This document shows, one piece after another, positions 1 to 11,000 of a stretch of DNA of 64,000 nt. The notes below the pieces were generated by a model that was not told where the DNA came from, did no database searches, and saw nothing but the letters and a program-made list of their open reading frames with translations. Source of the stretch: Phallusia mammillata. Taxonomy: Eukaryota; Chordata; Ascidiacea; Phlebobranchia; Ascidiidae. Within the stretch, counting starts at the first letter, position 1; each line of letters starts with the position of its first letter. Location of the stretch: NCBI GenBank assembly GCA_003260075.1, contig QLIY01000085.1:84858-148857 (forward strand), read 5' to 3'. A program made the translations under genes and the position numbers.

Positions 1-1
1 C

Positions 2-277
2 CAATATCCCAATATTTACAGAAAAATTCCGAGCGACGAAAAAACAAGCTTCAAATTGCACACTCAAAAAACAGTGAGCTTGGCAGTGTACATTGAAATG
101 CTAAAAACCGTTGACTGTTTTCAAAACACAGAATATGACCAGTTGTTGTTAAATAAGTTTTCTAGAATGCTGAAAAAAGCTTGGGGCTGGGACGACAATA
201 TTGACGAATCTAAGTTTAATATTGATCTGCATTTTGAGTTTAGAGTTATGGTGGCCCGAAATTTAAAGTCAAATTAA
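2..277 (+). CDS. Class I SAM-dependent methyltransferase, 3' part only (paralogue 1)
   Basis: The gene is cut by the left window edge; the open frame runs from base 2 to a TAA at 275-277. It encodes the C-terminal ~91 residues of a protein closely similar to the two complete paralogues downstream: the segment around IPSDEKTSFKLH aligns with IPSDQKVSFKMH of the gene at 3886, and the end DLHFEFRVMVARNLKS is nearly identical. The SAM-binding half is outside the window. No intron is seen, as in the paralogues. By homology it should be a cytosolic methyltransferase of unknown substrate. The true start lies left of base 1; the TTG at 56 is an internal codon, not a start. Confidence 0.85.
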   Translation, partial: QYPNIYRKIPSDEKTSFKLHTQKTVSLAVYIEMLKTVDCFQNTEYDQLLLNKFSRMLKKAWGWDDNIDESKFNIDLHFEFRVMVARNLKSN

Positions 278-610
278 TAAGTTTCTTGCGTTTAAATAAC
301 TTGCGTGATAAAATATTGCTTGCAAATGTTTCCAATACTGTTTCTATGCCTATTTCAGTTCACTTTTTTATGATGTTTCATTTTTAAACACAAACTTTAC
401 ACAAATCGTTAGCGTATAGCATATATGTGTAAAATTTTGTTAAATGCTTTTTTTGGCACAAATTGTATTTATTGTAAAGTTGGTCCTGTTTATTACATTT
501 ACGTTGTGTAAAAAGCACTCCTTATTGCGAAATAACAGTTTTTTTTATGTTTTGAAAATGATGTAATGATTGTATAGTGCAATTATTGCACTGCAATAGA
601 ACCCAACGTG

Positions 611-616
611 AATAAA
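611..616 (+). terminator. Possible poly(A) signal AATAAA for methyltransferase paralogue 1
   Basis: AATAAA lies about 330 bases after the stop codon at 277. Other AT-rich hexamers are nearby, so this is only the best-looking candidate. Confidence 0.35.
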
Positions 617-3280
617 TATCTCATATAAGTATACTTTATCTTAATACTTTATTATTGATAGATACCATTTTGCTCTTACGTCGGAAATTCACATATCAAT
701 AAAAATTGTAATTAAAAAAAAAAATTTTTTGTGTGTGTCAAAAATGTAAGCATTTAAATTTCCTGGCAAAACTTGCATTTGTAATCTACGCTAATTTCGA
801 GTCATGTACATTATAGTAATAGCGCAGAGGTCTCTACACACATGTTGTTTAGGAAAATAATAGCAGCATTGGAGTAAGTTGAATCAATGGCACAGTACAG
901 CCAAGTCAGAACACGACAGCTTTTGTTTTCCGCAAATAACTTATGCAATCAGGTCGAACTAGTGATAAGTATCACTGATCATACCGTCATCATTTCCTCA
1001 AATTAATCACGCTTCGCACTAACGATGATTTAAAATGTTGACACAGGCAAAATTTACACTACAAAGACGCGTCCTATGCAGAACATGTGGACGTGTAAAA
1101 TTTAAGAGAACAAAAGGGCTAAGATGCATTCAGACAAAAGGCTTTGTCGCCAAATAACGATATGAACTTCGCACGATGGTGTCAAATTTTGCAAGCAATG
1201 CCATACAGCCGAAATGAAGTTAATTGAGGTGCAACAGACTGCCTAGTGAGCAAATGTTCAAGTGACAGCCTAAACACTGATTTTGCTTTAGAAGTACTAC
1301 TTCATTCCTTTTTTAAACTGTAGCAAATTAACTGGAAATTTCACATTAAGTAAATTTGTAAAATCAATTTACAGTTATCAAAAACTACTATAGGCATGAC
1401 CCTCAGGCGATACACATTGGAGCATATAAAATTTATAGACTAAATAGAAGAACATAAAAGCTTATCAAACGTATATCACGCAAAATATACTTTGCATCGT
1501 TGTTTATTTGAGGTAAAAGTTATTGGCCTGGATGCAATTATTTAGGTCAAACCGCATAGTCACCTTATGGCAACACATGTCGGGTACTTTACACATATTG
1601 TAAACCGGATATGCGCAAACCAACATCCGTTGTTACAGTCCACTTAGAATTCAAGAAATGTGAAATGGGACATATATGCATGACTACGTTACCAAACGAT
1701 AGAAGGAACAGAACAGCTGTTAGTTGATTGGTCGGTTGACAAATCGGAATAAAAAAGGAATTTAGAACCACTCTTGTCTCTGCCAGGGCATTGTATTGTA
1801 TTAGATTACTTGCAGAAGAAGTACAATTAGATTTAGTGTTGTAGCATGTGTATTTTATAATTTTGTGTGTTTTTAGTTTTAGCGGCACATCAGACATGTC
1901 AAGACAATTGTCTTTCCATTAAAGTCTAGCTGCACTTACGCAATCGTAAAACCGTTTCTTGTAGACGCCTTCGTTGTACAATAATTATTTCTTTTGTTTT
2001 GGAGCGACACTACCTTCATCCAAGTTACAACAACGCGTTGTCATTTGACTATATATTTGCGTTTGCTAATCCAGAACTCAAAACTTGTTTCAGAACTTAA
2101 CTCAGACTACGCGCTTTATACGCTGAGACCTACAGCTAGGCAACTAAGTAATCGCCAACGTTATACTAGTACGTTTGTCGTCGCTTTACATATTTGTTTA
2201 ATAAACCTTTTACGTTCTAGTTGTTATCAGTCAGGTGCAGCTCAGAGTTCTTAATTTTGGAGTCAGTTTGCGCATTTTTCTTTTTTAACTTCTACGTTGC
2301 TTAACTAAGGTAGGCTACTCATCAATTTATACATCACAACAGTACCTTGAATCGCAACATTGTATTTCTTTGTTTTGACAAGTATGTTATGTTGCAATGT
2401 TTTAGTTTCCTACAAAGGTCTTTCATACGCTTCTTTAAAGTGCTTAATTTAGGCCGAATAGTAATTTGTGTTTTAAAAAGGATGAAAAAAATCTCTATCG
2501 GATTTGGTATTGGACTTGTACAAAAAAAATCGAAAATAGGAATTGGCAAAAAAAATGTTCAAGTTTCATGTCCCGGTCCTGGATCCACTAGACGCGGACT
2601 TGAAACAGCTTGAAATCACTTGCAAAACTGTCAGAGAGCTTGTGTGTCACAAATGTGCTAGACCGGATAGTCTGCAACCTATTTTTCATGTGACGATATC
2701 CCGCAACCACTGGATGTTTAATGTACATGTCACACCTTTCGTTGCGAGTGGCCGCTCCACACCACCACTTAACAATTGTTCTTGTCATCGATGTGTCAAT
2801 TTTATCACGTCGCGCTGTTACGGGATGCAAGTCACTATTGTTTTATCTGCAGGAAATGGCCACGGCAAGTTAGCGCCGTTTTACCTCAATCATTGTTGCG
2901 CAAGCTTTAATTCTCGTGATTCGATATGAAGAGATAACTCCAAAGTAGCGCCGGACTAGTGACTTTGTTTTTCGTAGTTTTGATTATATGTGGATAAAGT
3001 TGTTGATGAATAAATGTAAAAGGAAAGGTTTGCTGCCGATCAGAGTTAGCCGTTAAGGAACTTCCGATAGTCAGTCCCATCTTTAGCGTAACCCTGAAAA
3101 CGGAACGTGAAATTGTGTATAATCGATTCATTATATTTGACAACCGCTAATGTCTGTATCAGTGCAGGGCGATTGTCACAGTAAAAATAATGTGAATTTG
3201 GATCTTATTCATTTAAATCTGGGCCTAGCATAGGATGAAACCTACACACCGGCGGACTTTAATCAACAGTTTTTTTCACC

Positions 3281-3563
3281 ACGTTTTTTGTGAAACTTTA
3301 AACCACAGAATTAGAACACAAATAAACGGGATTTAATGAAATTAGGAGATTTGATTGCGTCAGCATCATGTATACTTCCTTTTTACCGGTAAATAAAGTT
3401 TCATGAACAGCTTTTACGTAAAGTCGCAAGTCGCCAAAACCCAAACATTTCATCCAAACTTTGGCGGGCCATACGCAACACAAGTTGAACGGACAGCCGC
3501 GGGCCCGGTGAAATAACCGCCGAGGGCGTATTTGACCCGCGGGCCGCACTTTGGACACCCTTG
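3281..3563 (-). mobile_element. Decayed hAT-type MITE, GGCCCGCGGGCC subfamily
   Basis: Read on the minus strand from 3563, it starts with a hAT-type end followed by a GC-rich palindrome and continues as a diverged relative of the intact element at 19045-19374; both share the stretch around TTACCGGTAAAT. The other terminal inverted repeat is missing, so this copy is truncated at its left end and the left boundary is approximate. Confidence 0.7.
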
Positions 3564-3885
3564 AGTCAGGCAATGCAGTCCAGACACCAGGTTTTTCTGA
3601 TAAGGCTTGCAATATAGGATAGTATGTTTAGCGTACTGTAATTAAAATGCGATAAAAATGTCAATTCCACTTGGTAACTTTTGAAAGTGCGGATTTTTTA
3701 TGTAATCTTTATTTAAGAGAAATATCATAGATGCGTAAATGAGTTCTTTGATAGAACAATGTTATCAACCAAGTAAGCGAAATAAATATGGCCACATGTA
3801 TCTATGTTACTTACAATAAGTTTCCACTATTTGTTTCTTTTCATCGGGTTTATTTTTAAAACAAACAGTTCTGTTTGATATCAAA

Positions 3886-4722
3886 ATGCAACGTTACTAC
3901 GAGAGCAAAGAAATCACCGACTTTTACGCCAAGTACAGAGGACTTTACCCGAAAGACACAGCCAATCACGTCATCAAACACGTGGTCAACAACAAGAGAA
4001 ATTATGACGAAAGCAAGAAGTTGGAACGTATGCTGGAAGTTGGTTGTGGAAGTGGACAAGCCACAAACCTATTTGCTCCATATTTTAAGGAAGTCATAGC
4101 CACCGATGTCAGCCCCAATATGATCAAGAGAGCCAATCAGCAAAACGAATTTAGTCACGTGCGATATGCAGAAGGCTGCGCCGAGTCGATTGATGCCGAA
4201 AATGGAAGCGTGGATATGATTTTAAGCGCTGAATGCGCCCATTGGTTTGACTTACCAAAGTATTTTTCCGAAGTGAGCCGAGTTTTAAAACCAGATGGCT
4301 CTCTAGCGCTACTGTGTTACTATATTCCTTCCATACATCCCACTGGAAGCGCCAAAGAGCCATATGTGGAACAGTATTGGAAGGTTTTAAATGAGCTTAT
4401 GTCTGAAGCGACTTACAACCGGGACGCGTACAAAGAGCTTGAGAATTTCTACCCAAACATTTTCCTAAAAATCCCAAGTGACCAAAAAGTGAGCTTCAAA
4501 ATGCATAAAAAGATGACAGTAAGCTTGGCAGTGTATATTGCGATGCTTAAAACAGTTGACGCTTTCCAAAACACCAAAAAAGATCAGTTGTTGAACAGGT
4601 TTTCTGGAATGTTAAAGAAAGCTTGGGGCCTGGACGAAAATACTGACGAATCACAATTTAACATCGACCTGCATTTTGAGTTTCGAGTGATTGTGGCACG
4701 AAATTTAAAGTCCAAAATTTAA
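3886..4722 (+). CDS. Class I SAM-dependent methyltransferase (paralogue 2), complete
   Basis: This is a single open frame of 278 residues without introns. The Methyltransf_11-type fold is visible: motif I EVGCGSGQ at residues 51-58, the acidic SAM-ribose residue D74 in IATDVSP, the post-motif SVDMILSAECAHWF, and LKPDGSLALL before the last core strand. The start MQRYYES matches the second Met of paralogue 3. Length and motifs fit the eukaryotic small-molecule methyltransferases annotated as like DDB_G0268948 or trans-aconitate methyltransferase; the substrate cannot be read from sequence. It lies between two paralogues in tandem, consistent with local duplication. An AG about 20 bases upstream of the ATG may be a splice or spliced-leader acceptor. 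Confidence 0.93.
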   Translation: MQRYYESKEITDFYAKYRGLYPKDTANHVIKHVVNNKRNYDESKKLERMLEVGCGSGQATNLFAPYFKEVIATDVSPNMIKRANQQNEFSHVRYAEGCAESIDAENGSVDMILSAECAHWFDLPKYFSEVSRVLKPDGSLALLCYYIPSIHPTGSAKEPYVEQYWKVLNELMSEATYNRDAYKELENFYPNIFLKIPSDQKVSFKMHKKMTVSLAVYIAMLKTVDAFQNTKKDQLLNRFSGMLKKAWGLDENTDESQFNIDLHFEFRVIVARNLKSKI

Positions 4723-5210
4723 ATTGAAGTTTACTTTTCAACAATGCTTTGTATGTCGCAAGTGTAATGTCATACCAGACTACAAGAATCAGCCTGTGTA
4801 ACTGTCTTCAATTATCAAATGTACAAAATACACTCAAAAGAGTGGCAGACGATCAGCGTGAGGCGAAATTAATATTTCTGTTTCACAAAAAAAGGTTACA
4901 CAACAAAAAAAGATTTTGAGTATATTTTGGATATGCTTTGTATGTCTTGAGGCTTTTCAGTCTAATAACCTTTCTTGTATTGTTTAACTAAAGTGCGGAC
5001 AGGTCAACGATATTTACGAAACGCCTGAAAGTCAGCGACTACCGTTAAAGCCTACCGTTAAAAATATTAAGCACTTTGTAATACATGGGAGCTTGTGCCC
5101 CATAGTTTGTGTACTTTGTGGGTTTTGAAGCATATATCTAACCTTGTGGACTCAAAGGGATAACTTTTCATGTAATGTAAATGTAAACATACGATGGAAA
5201 AGGGAAGTTA

Positions 5211-5216
5211 AATAAA
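5211..5216 (+). terminator. Possible poly(A) signal AATAAA for methyltransferase paralogue 2
   Basis: AATAAA about 490 bases after the stop at 4722. Candidate only. Confidence 0.35.
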
Positions 5217-5356
5217 ACCACATTTCTCCAAAAAGGAAAAACGCAGATAAAATTTTGTGTGTGTGTAAATCTTGTAAAGAACTGATCATGTTAATTGTAT
5301 TTTTCTTGTTGTAGGTCCCTATTTATGTTCTTTTTGAATGTGCGAGACAAAATTAG

Positions 5357-5387
<31 letters not shown>

Positions 5388-5649
5388 TCAACACGTGAAA
5401 ATGTTTGTAAAGTGTTAAAAAACGCGCGTACAAATTAAATTACTAATAATCAAGTGCTTGTTAGCAATACTTTTTTTTAGTTTGTATGCGCTTAGCGCAC
5501 AAATGTTTGGAAAAAGTCGTAACCAATACAAAGCCAATAAAACCTAGCATCCACAATACGCAAAAGAAGTGGTGCTTGATAGGAACACAATTGCTCAACA
5601 GCTAGCAGGCTAAAATCGCTTGCGAGCAAAACGGTTTTACCATGAGTTA

Positions 5650-6144
5650 GGCCCCATCCACACTGCTCGCACGATCTTGGTTTTGTCCGCAGGCGGCGCG
5701 AGCTTGATCTCACGCTGCGTGCGTCGCTCGCAGCCGAATTGAAAATCCATTGTTCGGGCAGCGCGTGCAGGCAAAAGTGAACGAATTTGCTATGCAGGGG
5801 TTGAGCCACATGGTGTTTATGTTAGTAAAACTGCATATATTTGTTCTTTGATATATTTTGTGTATCCCAAACGATGTTACATAAATACCAGATAATGTTT
5901 AAACTCGTTATGTTGTGCTAGCTAGTAATCACAGATCAGCAAATATATAGAAATGAGTAATAAAGCAAATATTATTCAGGAAAAATTATGTTTAATAATC
6001 TTATGCGGGATTTCATATCATTTAGTCTTGACAAAATGTTAGCAGTCAACCAAGCATGAAGTAGACAATGTGCTCAACGCCGACGCAATTCCAAGCCAAG
6101 CGAGCGATCGTGCGTGCGAGCAATTAACCAATGTGGATCGGGCC
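5650..6144. mobile_element. MITE with GGCCC(C/G)ATCCACA inverted ends
   Basis: The left end GGCCCCATCCACACTG and the reverse complement of the right end, GGCCCGATCCACATTG, match. Both ends continue inward into a region rich in CTCGCACGATC-like words, also in inverted orientation. TA dinucleotides flank both sides (5648-5649 and 6145-6146), which would fit a TA target duplication. No coding capacity is seen inside; the minus frame at 5492-5809 overlaps it and is not a gene. Confidence 0.6.
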
Positions 6145-6402
6145 TACGCATTTAACTGATACACAAAGCAGTCAGAGAGATACAGAGCAGAAAAAGAACG
6201 CGAATCTGAGATTTATAAATACCGTAAAAAAATAAAAAATAAGATATTAAAGAGACAGTTTATCGTTCGTGATGTATTACAAGTTATATCTACACAAGCT
6301 CTCTGGCAGTTATGTGTTAGTTAACTTTATTTAAAAACGCTTATGTTAAACTCGCTGAATGCCAGTAACAGTATAACTTACATACCTCGTCGTAAAAAAG
6401 CC

Positions 6403-7239
6403 ATGCAACGGTTTTACGAATCAGCAAAGCTAACGGAAATATACGTCAAATACAGAGGACTTTACCCCAAAACGGCGGCCGATTACGTCATTAAATACGT
6501 GGTCAACAACAAGAAAAATTATGACGTGAGCAAGAAGTTGGAACGCATGGTGGAAGTTGGTTGTGGAAGTGGACAAGCTACAAACCTCTTTGCTCCATAT
6601 TTTAAGGAAGTCATAGCAACAGACCGAAGTCCCAACATGATCAAAATAGCCAATCAGCAAAACGCATTTAGTCACGTGACTTACGCGGAATCTAGTGCTG
6701 AAGCAATGCCAGTTGAAAACGCAAGTGTTGATTTGCTTTTGAGCGCAGAATGCGCGCACTTTTTTGACTTGACTAAGTTTTTTCCCGAAGCTAAGCGAAT
6801 TTTGAAACCGGATGGCTCTCTAGCGCTACTGTGTTACTATTTTCCGACTGTGCAACCAGCAGGTAGCGCTAAAGAGCCCTATGTAAGTCAACACCAAGCT
6901 ATATTAGAGGAAGCTCTATCAGAATCGACTTACAACAAAAACCATTACGACCAGCTGAAAAGTCATTACCAAGATATCTACGAGCAAATTCCAAGCAACC
7001 AAAAATCTCGATTCAAGTTGGAAATGCAAAAGACTTATAGTATGGCTGAATACATGGGAATGCTTAAAACAATTGACGCTTTTCAAAGCAAGGAGTTCGA
7101 TCAAGTGGCAAAATTTGCTGAAAGGTTAAAGAAAGCTTGGAGATTGAATGAAGGCATTAATCATGAGGAAATTAACTTGGAATTGTTTTTTGTGTTTGGA
7201 ATTATTATGGCTCAAAATTTGTCGCCAAAAAACACCTAA
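6403..7239 (+). CDS. Class I SAM-dependent methyltransferase (paralogue 3), complete
   Basis: This is an intronless frame of 278 residues from the ATG at 6403 (MQRFYES), chosen because it aligns with the start of paralogue 2; an in-frame ATG at 6343 would add 20 unrelated residues. SAM motif I EVGCGSGQ, the IATDRSP acidic loop, SVDLLLSAECAHFF and LKPDGSLALL are all present, so the enzyme should be active. Compared with paralogue 2 the C-terminal third is the most diverged (MAEYMGMLKTIDAF against LAVYIAMLKTVDAF), which suggests different substrate binding. The sequence GCCAGTAACAG about 25 bases before the ATG could serve as an acceptor site. Confidence 0.92.
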   Translation: MQRFYESAKLTEIYVKYRGLYPKTAADYVIKYVVNNKKNYDVSKKLERMVEVGCGSGQATNLFAPYFKEVIATDRSPNMIKIANQQNAFSHVTYAESSAEAMPVENASVDLLLSAECAHFFDLTKFFPEAKRILKPDGSLALLCYYFPTVQPAGSAKEPYVSQHQAILEEALSESTYNKNHYDQLKSHYQDIYEQIPSNQKSRFKLEMQKTYSMAEYMGMLKTIDAFQSKEFDQVAKFAERLKKAWRLNEGINHEEINLELFFVFGIIMAQNLSPKNT

Positions 7240-8091
7240 AATGTTGCAAACGTAAAAAAACTGCAATACTTTTAGTGCCAGTAAAATATTGCAATTAAAA
7301 GTAGGTAGCTGAGTGTTTAATTGATCAAATCAACAATCACCGTGTTTCTAGTGCACTTATACGTGTATGCAACTTGCTCGATTCACGTTCATCTACATTC
7401 TACAATATATGTATACGATAGACATAAATGGTGTAACAAATTAAAGTGGCAAAGGGACAAAGCAAATGTCAAAAAAGCTTATTTTTTTAAAGCTTAGTTT
7501 AGTTCCGAAAGTTTGAATTTTGAAAGGCCTATACATTGAAGCACCAGGAAAGGCCAATGCAACAAACACAATAGACAATAATAGGCAATTGATCTTGAGC
7601 AAGGCGTTTTAGGGCTGTTTGACATTAGGTCAGGTTCAGCAACTGGCTATTTAGCTACTTGAAATTATTCAAAAAATACTGACACAGACTGTAAAGTTAG
7701 GACCGAATCAGGCCCGTTTTTTTTTGAAGAAACCTAAGCCCAAACACGACCCGAATTACAACTCTGGGCTGTATGGTAAAAAACACCCAATTCAGCAGGT
7801 ACAGTTTAAAAAGTAAATCCCTATGTAAAGTATATTTCCTTAAATCAGACAGGACTATTTCCACGCCAAAACCACTACCTATACTGATCAAACATTTGCC
7901 TCACCAGCGAACATACAGAAAAAACGCTGGTTTCTGCTCAGCATAAATAACCTTTCACGGCCAGCTTAACCAATCAACCTTAATTGATAGACGGAAAACA
8001 ATCGCATTTTTTAAATGCAACGTCAATATGACGTCATAAACGGTGAAACCATCATTAGCAACTTCCAAAATACACTAAAAACCTTACTGAC
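7240..8091. other. Non-coding stretch where the DNAH2 motor exons would be expected
   Basis: The last recognisable DNAH2 exon ends at 8092 with a GTCAGT donor, so an intron must start here. I see no acceptor followed by dynein AAA1 sequence in this stretch, and none further left. Confidence 0.6.
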
Positions 8092-11000
8092 CTTGTCCCA
8101 GTAAAGTCTAAGTTGCTGAAGCCACTCAAAAGCTGTGACGTCATTGGTGCCGGTTTTGATCAACTTGTCGATGACGTCACGCGCGTGCACTTCAATCGTC
8201 ACCAGGGCGACGACCTTCGACCTCTGGTTTTTGTTCAGGTTGCCTCGAATTGCTTCAGAGTATTTGTTGAGCATTGACACCTTCGTGCAAACAAGTATTT
8301 GTTGTTTAAGCAAAAGAGTCACTTTGGGATTGTGGGTAATAGTTCCGCCGTTTAGGCATCATTACTTTATCATTCAAATATAATCAGTTCCCAATCTATT
8401 TGTTACTAGGAATGCATTGAGGACAGAATTGTATCCGAAAAGACATCTTTAATTCCATAAGAATCATAAAAAAAACTTCAAATTACAAAGAAATGGCCGC
8501 AAGACAAAAAATAAACATAAAATATTTTTTGCAGCTACTGTAGTTGTTTACTGTTCTGGTAACAAATCGTTACCAATTTTATTAAACTTTTTATAAAGCA
8601 GCTTTGTGTCACTCACTTGCTTCTTTTTCACACTTTTCAGAGCTTTCTTATCACCCCGTTCTTTGCATGTGATCAAAGCTTTTGTGCAGTCGGCAGTCCA
8701 CTGAATCTGACTTGCGGTAATTACAGGCTAAAAGACAAATAAAAAACATTTTTACATCTGCACATTAAGAAGGAAACAAAACACTAGAACTTACAAAGTA
8801 CTATTAAATTTAAATTAAACCCATACGAAGTAACGATAACTTGCCAACAGATGTGCCGAGTAGCAAATAGCCGATAAGGTAACAACTACTTACCAACAGT
8901 TTTGCGGAAGACGAGAACTTGATAGCGTTTTGAGCATCATTTCAATTTGACTATTCGTTTATGTTTATTACCAACAACAGAATTTTTGTGTTTTATTGTA
9001 CCTGTCCGGGCCAGTCCTTGATCCATCTGTCTCTCTTGTTGAGCATCTTTTTCAAGGCGTTACGAGTTTGCTTTAAAACCTCCTTAAGAGTCCACCTCAT
9101 TGTGCGTTCCACATCACACAACCACGCCTCTACCGGTCCTGTAATTTAGTTATAGTTGTTGACGATATATGACCATGTTTTTAAAAGTTAACTAAAAGCG
9201 CGGACCGTTCTTGGTCAGCACACATACCCAAGCCCACAAATATTGGATTCGAAAGCTTGGGCAACGAATAATTTATTTAAGTTAAGCATGGCATTTAATC
9301 AAGTCAAATTTAAGTACGTTACCCAAGAACGTTATTTAAAAACATTGTCTATTGCCATATGCTTTGATCACGTGTTATCTTGCATGTTTATTGTCAGAGA
9401 AAACATATACAGCTAGACAATGCGTTAAGGAGTTAAATAAAATGACATGTTTTTTCACATGTCAGGAATCTGTGAAACCAAAAGCTAAAAACAGCAATTT
9501 TAAGCCAGTATTATAGTTACTTACCCTCCAGCAGCACAGGATTCCCAAACTCCACAAACTCCCCTTCTGATGAATACATTCCCGAGGCCTCCATCTTCTG
9601 TCCGTGACCGATTTTCTTCATCATCAGTGACTTGATGTTGTCGAAACACTTTTTCAAATGAGGTTGCACCTGCACCAAAAAAGTGGGGGTGAGTAATTGT
9701 CGCGTTAACTATTATGATTTCACACATCTCCTTTTTTTCCACTCCAGACAAAAAGTCAGTAATTAATTGGCAGGCTTACAACCATGGCCGAGACAAGCTT
9801 AAACCTCACAAATCTAAATCGAAAATAATACACAACTATACTTTTGTGAAACACCACTGTTTGCCAGGTAGAACTTATGTTTTCAGGTCAAACGCACAGC
9901 TTACGGCTTCGCGTGACGTCAAACATGATTCGGTTGATTCGGCCGAAACCAAAATTCGAAACCAAAAAGTTTAAAACAATCAGAGAGAGTTGTTTAGTCA
10001 AAACAACTTGGTATTTTACACTTACAGCTTCTGGGTTTCTGGATTGGCCAAGAATTTCCAACAAGTCGTCGTTGGAGAGGAAATAAAACCTAGGGAAAAT
10101 TTGTCTTTTTGTCTCCAGGTACATGTCAAGCGACTTTTGAATCTCCTCTAGTTTTGCGTTCATGTCGTTCAACTGCTCCAGCATTCCTAAACAGCAACGC
10201 CACAGTATATCAAAACACATCAAATTGACAGTTCTAAAACTTAGTTTAGCGACTTTTGAATCTCCTCTAGATATGCCACGAATCGCCTCCGAAAGTTTGT
10301 TAAGCATTTTGACAGGTTTAAAAATTAGTCTAAAACCGTTTATTTTTGTTTTAACATTCGCTGTGTTTCTTCTGTTTAAAATTTACAGTGCTAACGGAAG
10401 ATTGAAATTTAAGTTGTGTAAAAAAACAACAACTCCCGCAATAATTTTTTATAATGCGAGAAAAACTTACCGGGGTGATGAGTTCCCCTTCGTGCGTTGT
10501 TGTCTTTACTCAACCTCGTCATTATCACTTTCCAGTTCATGTTGACTTCGTCGAATTCGGCCGACTCGCGGGGAAGTTGTTTGCGGATGTCTTCGCCAAG
10601 GAAAATGTTCTAAAAGAAACAAGAGTTTGATCAATTTCTATTAGATACGCTGAAAAACTAAGGCATCATATGTTGTTCGGCTTAAGTCAAGAACTGTTCG
10701 ATCGAAAAAATGCAAAGTTTGTTGGAGGTTGCTGGGGTTAAAACTGGGAAACAAAAAAGCCACATCACTTTGACTGCATGAGACGTACTTGTCTGTTGAC
10801 ACACTTCAATATATGTAGGGACTTTGTGCAAAATTAACACGACAAAATATGCTGGGTTTGTTAAGTTAAATCATTGCAGGGTTAAAAACGTCATTCGGTA
10901 GGTCAAATTTACCTTAAACAAAAACGCTAATACTTAAACACACATAATTCTTGTCCAGTTGTAATCTCAGAATATAACACGGCACATATTTACGAAATAT

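Larger units (their letters stand above)
278..3885. other. Intergenic, AT-rich, no gene seen
   Basis: Short frames occur here (for example 2543-2929 plus and 2588-2830 minus) but none resembles a known protein and they overlap on opposite strands. The right part holds a decayed hAT-type MITE at 3281-3563. The 45 bases before the start at 3886 are pyrimidine-rich and end in an AG about 20 bases before the ATG, a possible trans-splice acceptor. Confidence 0.6.
4723..6402. other. Intergenic between methyltransferase paralogues 2 and 3
   Basis: It holds a candidate AATAAA at 5211-5216 and a ~495-bp inverted-repeat element at 5650-6144. Near 6294-6313 there is a single end similar to the hairpin MITE at 37986-38111 (ACACAAG..CTCTCTGGCAGT). 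Nothing else is recognised. Confidence 0.6.

Noticed and set aside
2543-2929. 128-residue plus-strand ORF
   Set aside because: No motif, low support, and overlapping frames on the other strand; no splice or start context.
3298-3612. 104-residue minus ORF
   Set aside because: It reads through the decayed hAT MITE.
9888-10307. 139-residue minus ORF joining two dynein-like parts
   Set aside because: It runs from the chimeric shard through an intron into a real exon; homology supports splicing at 10186.
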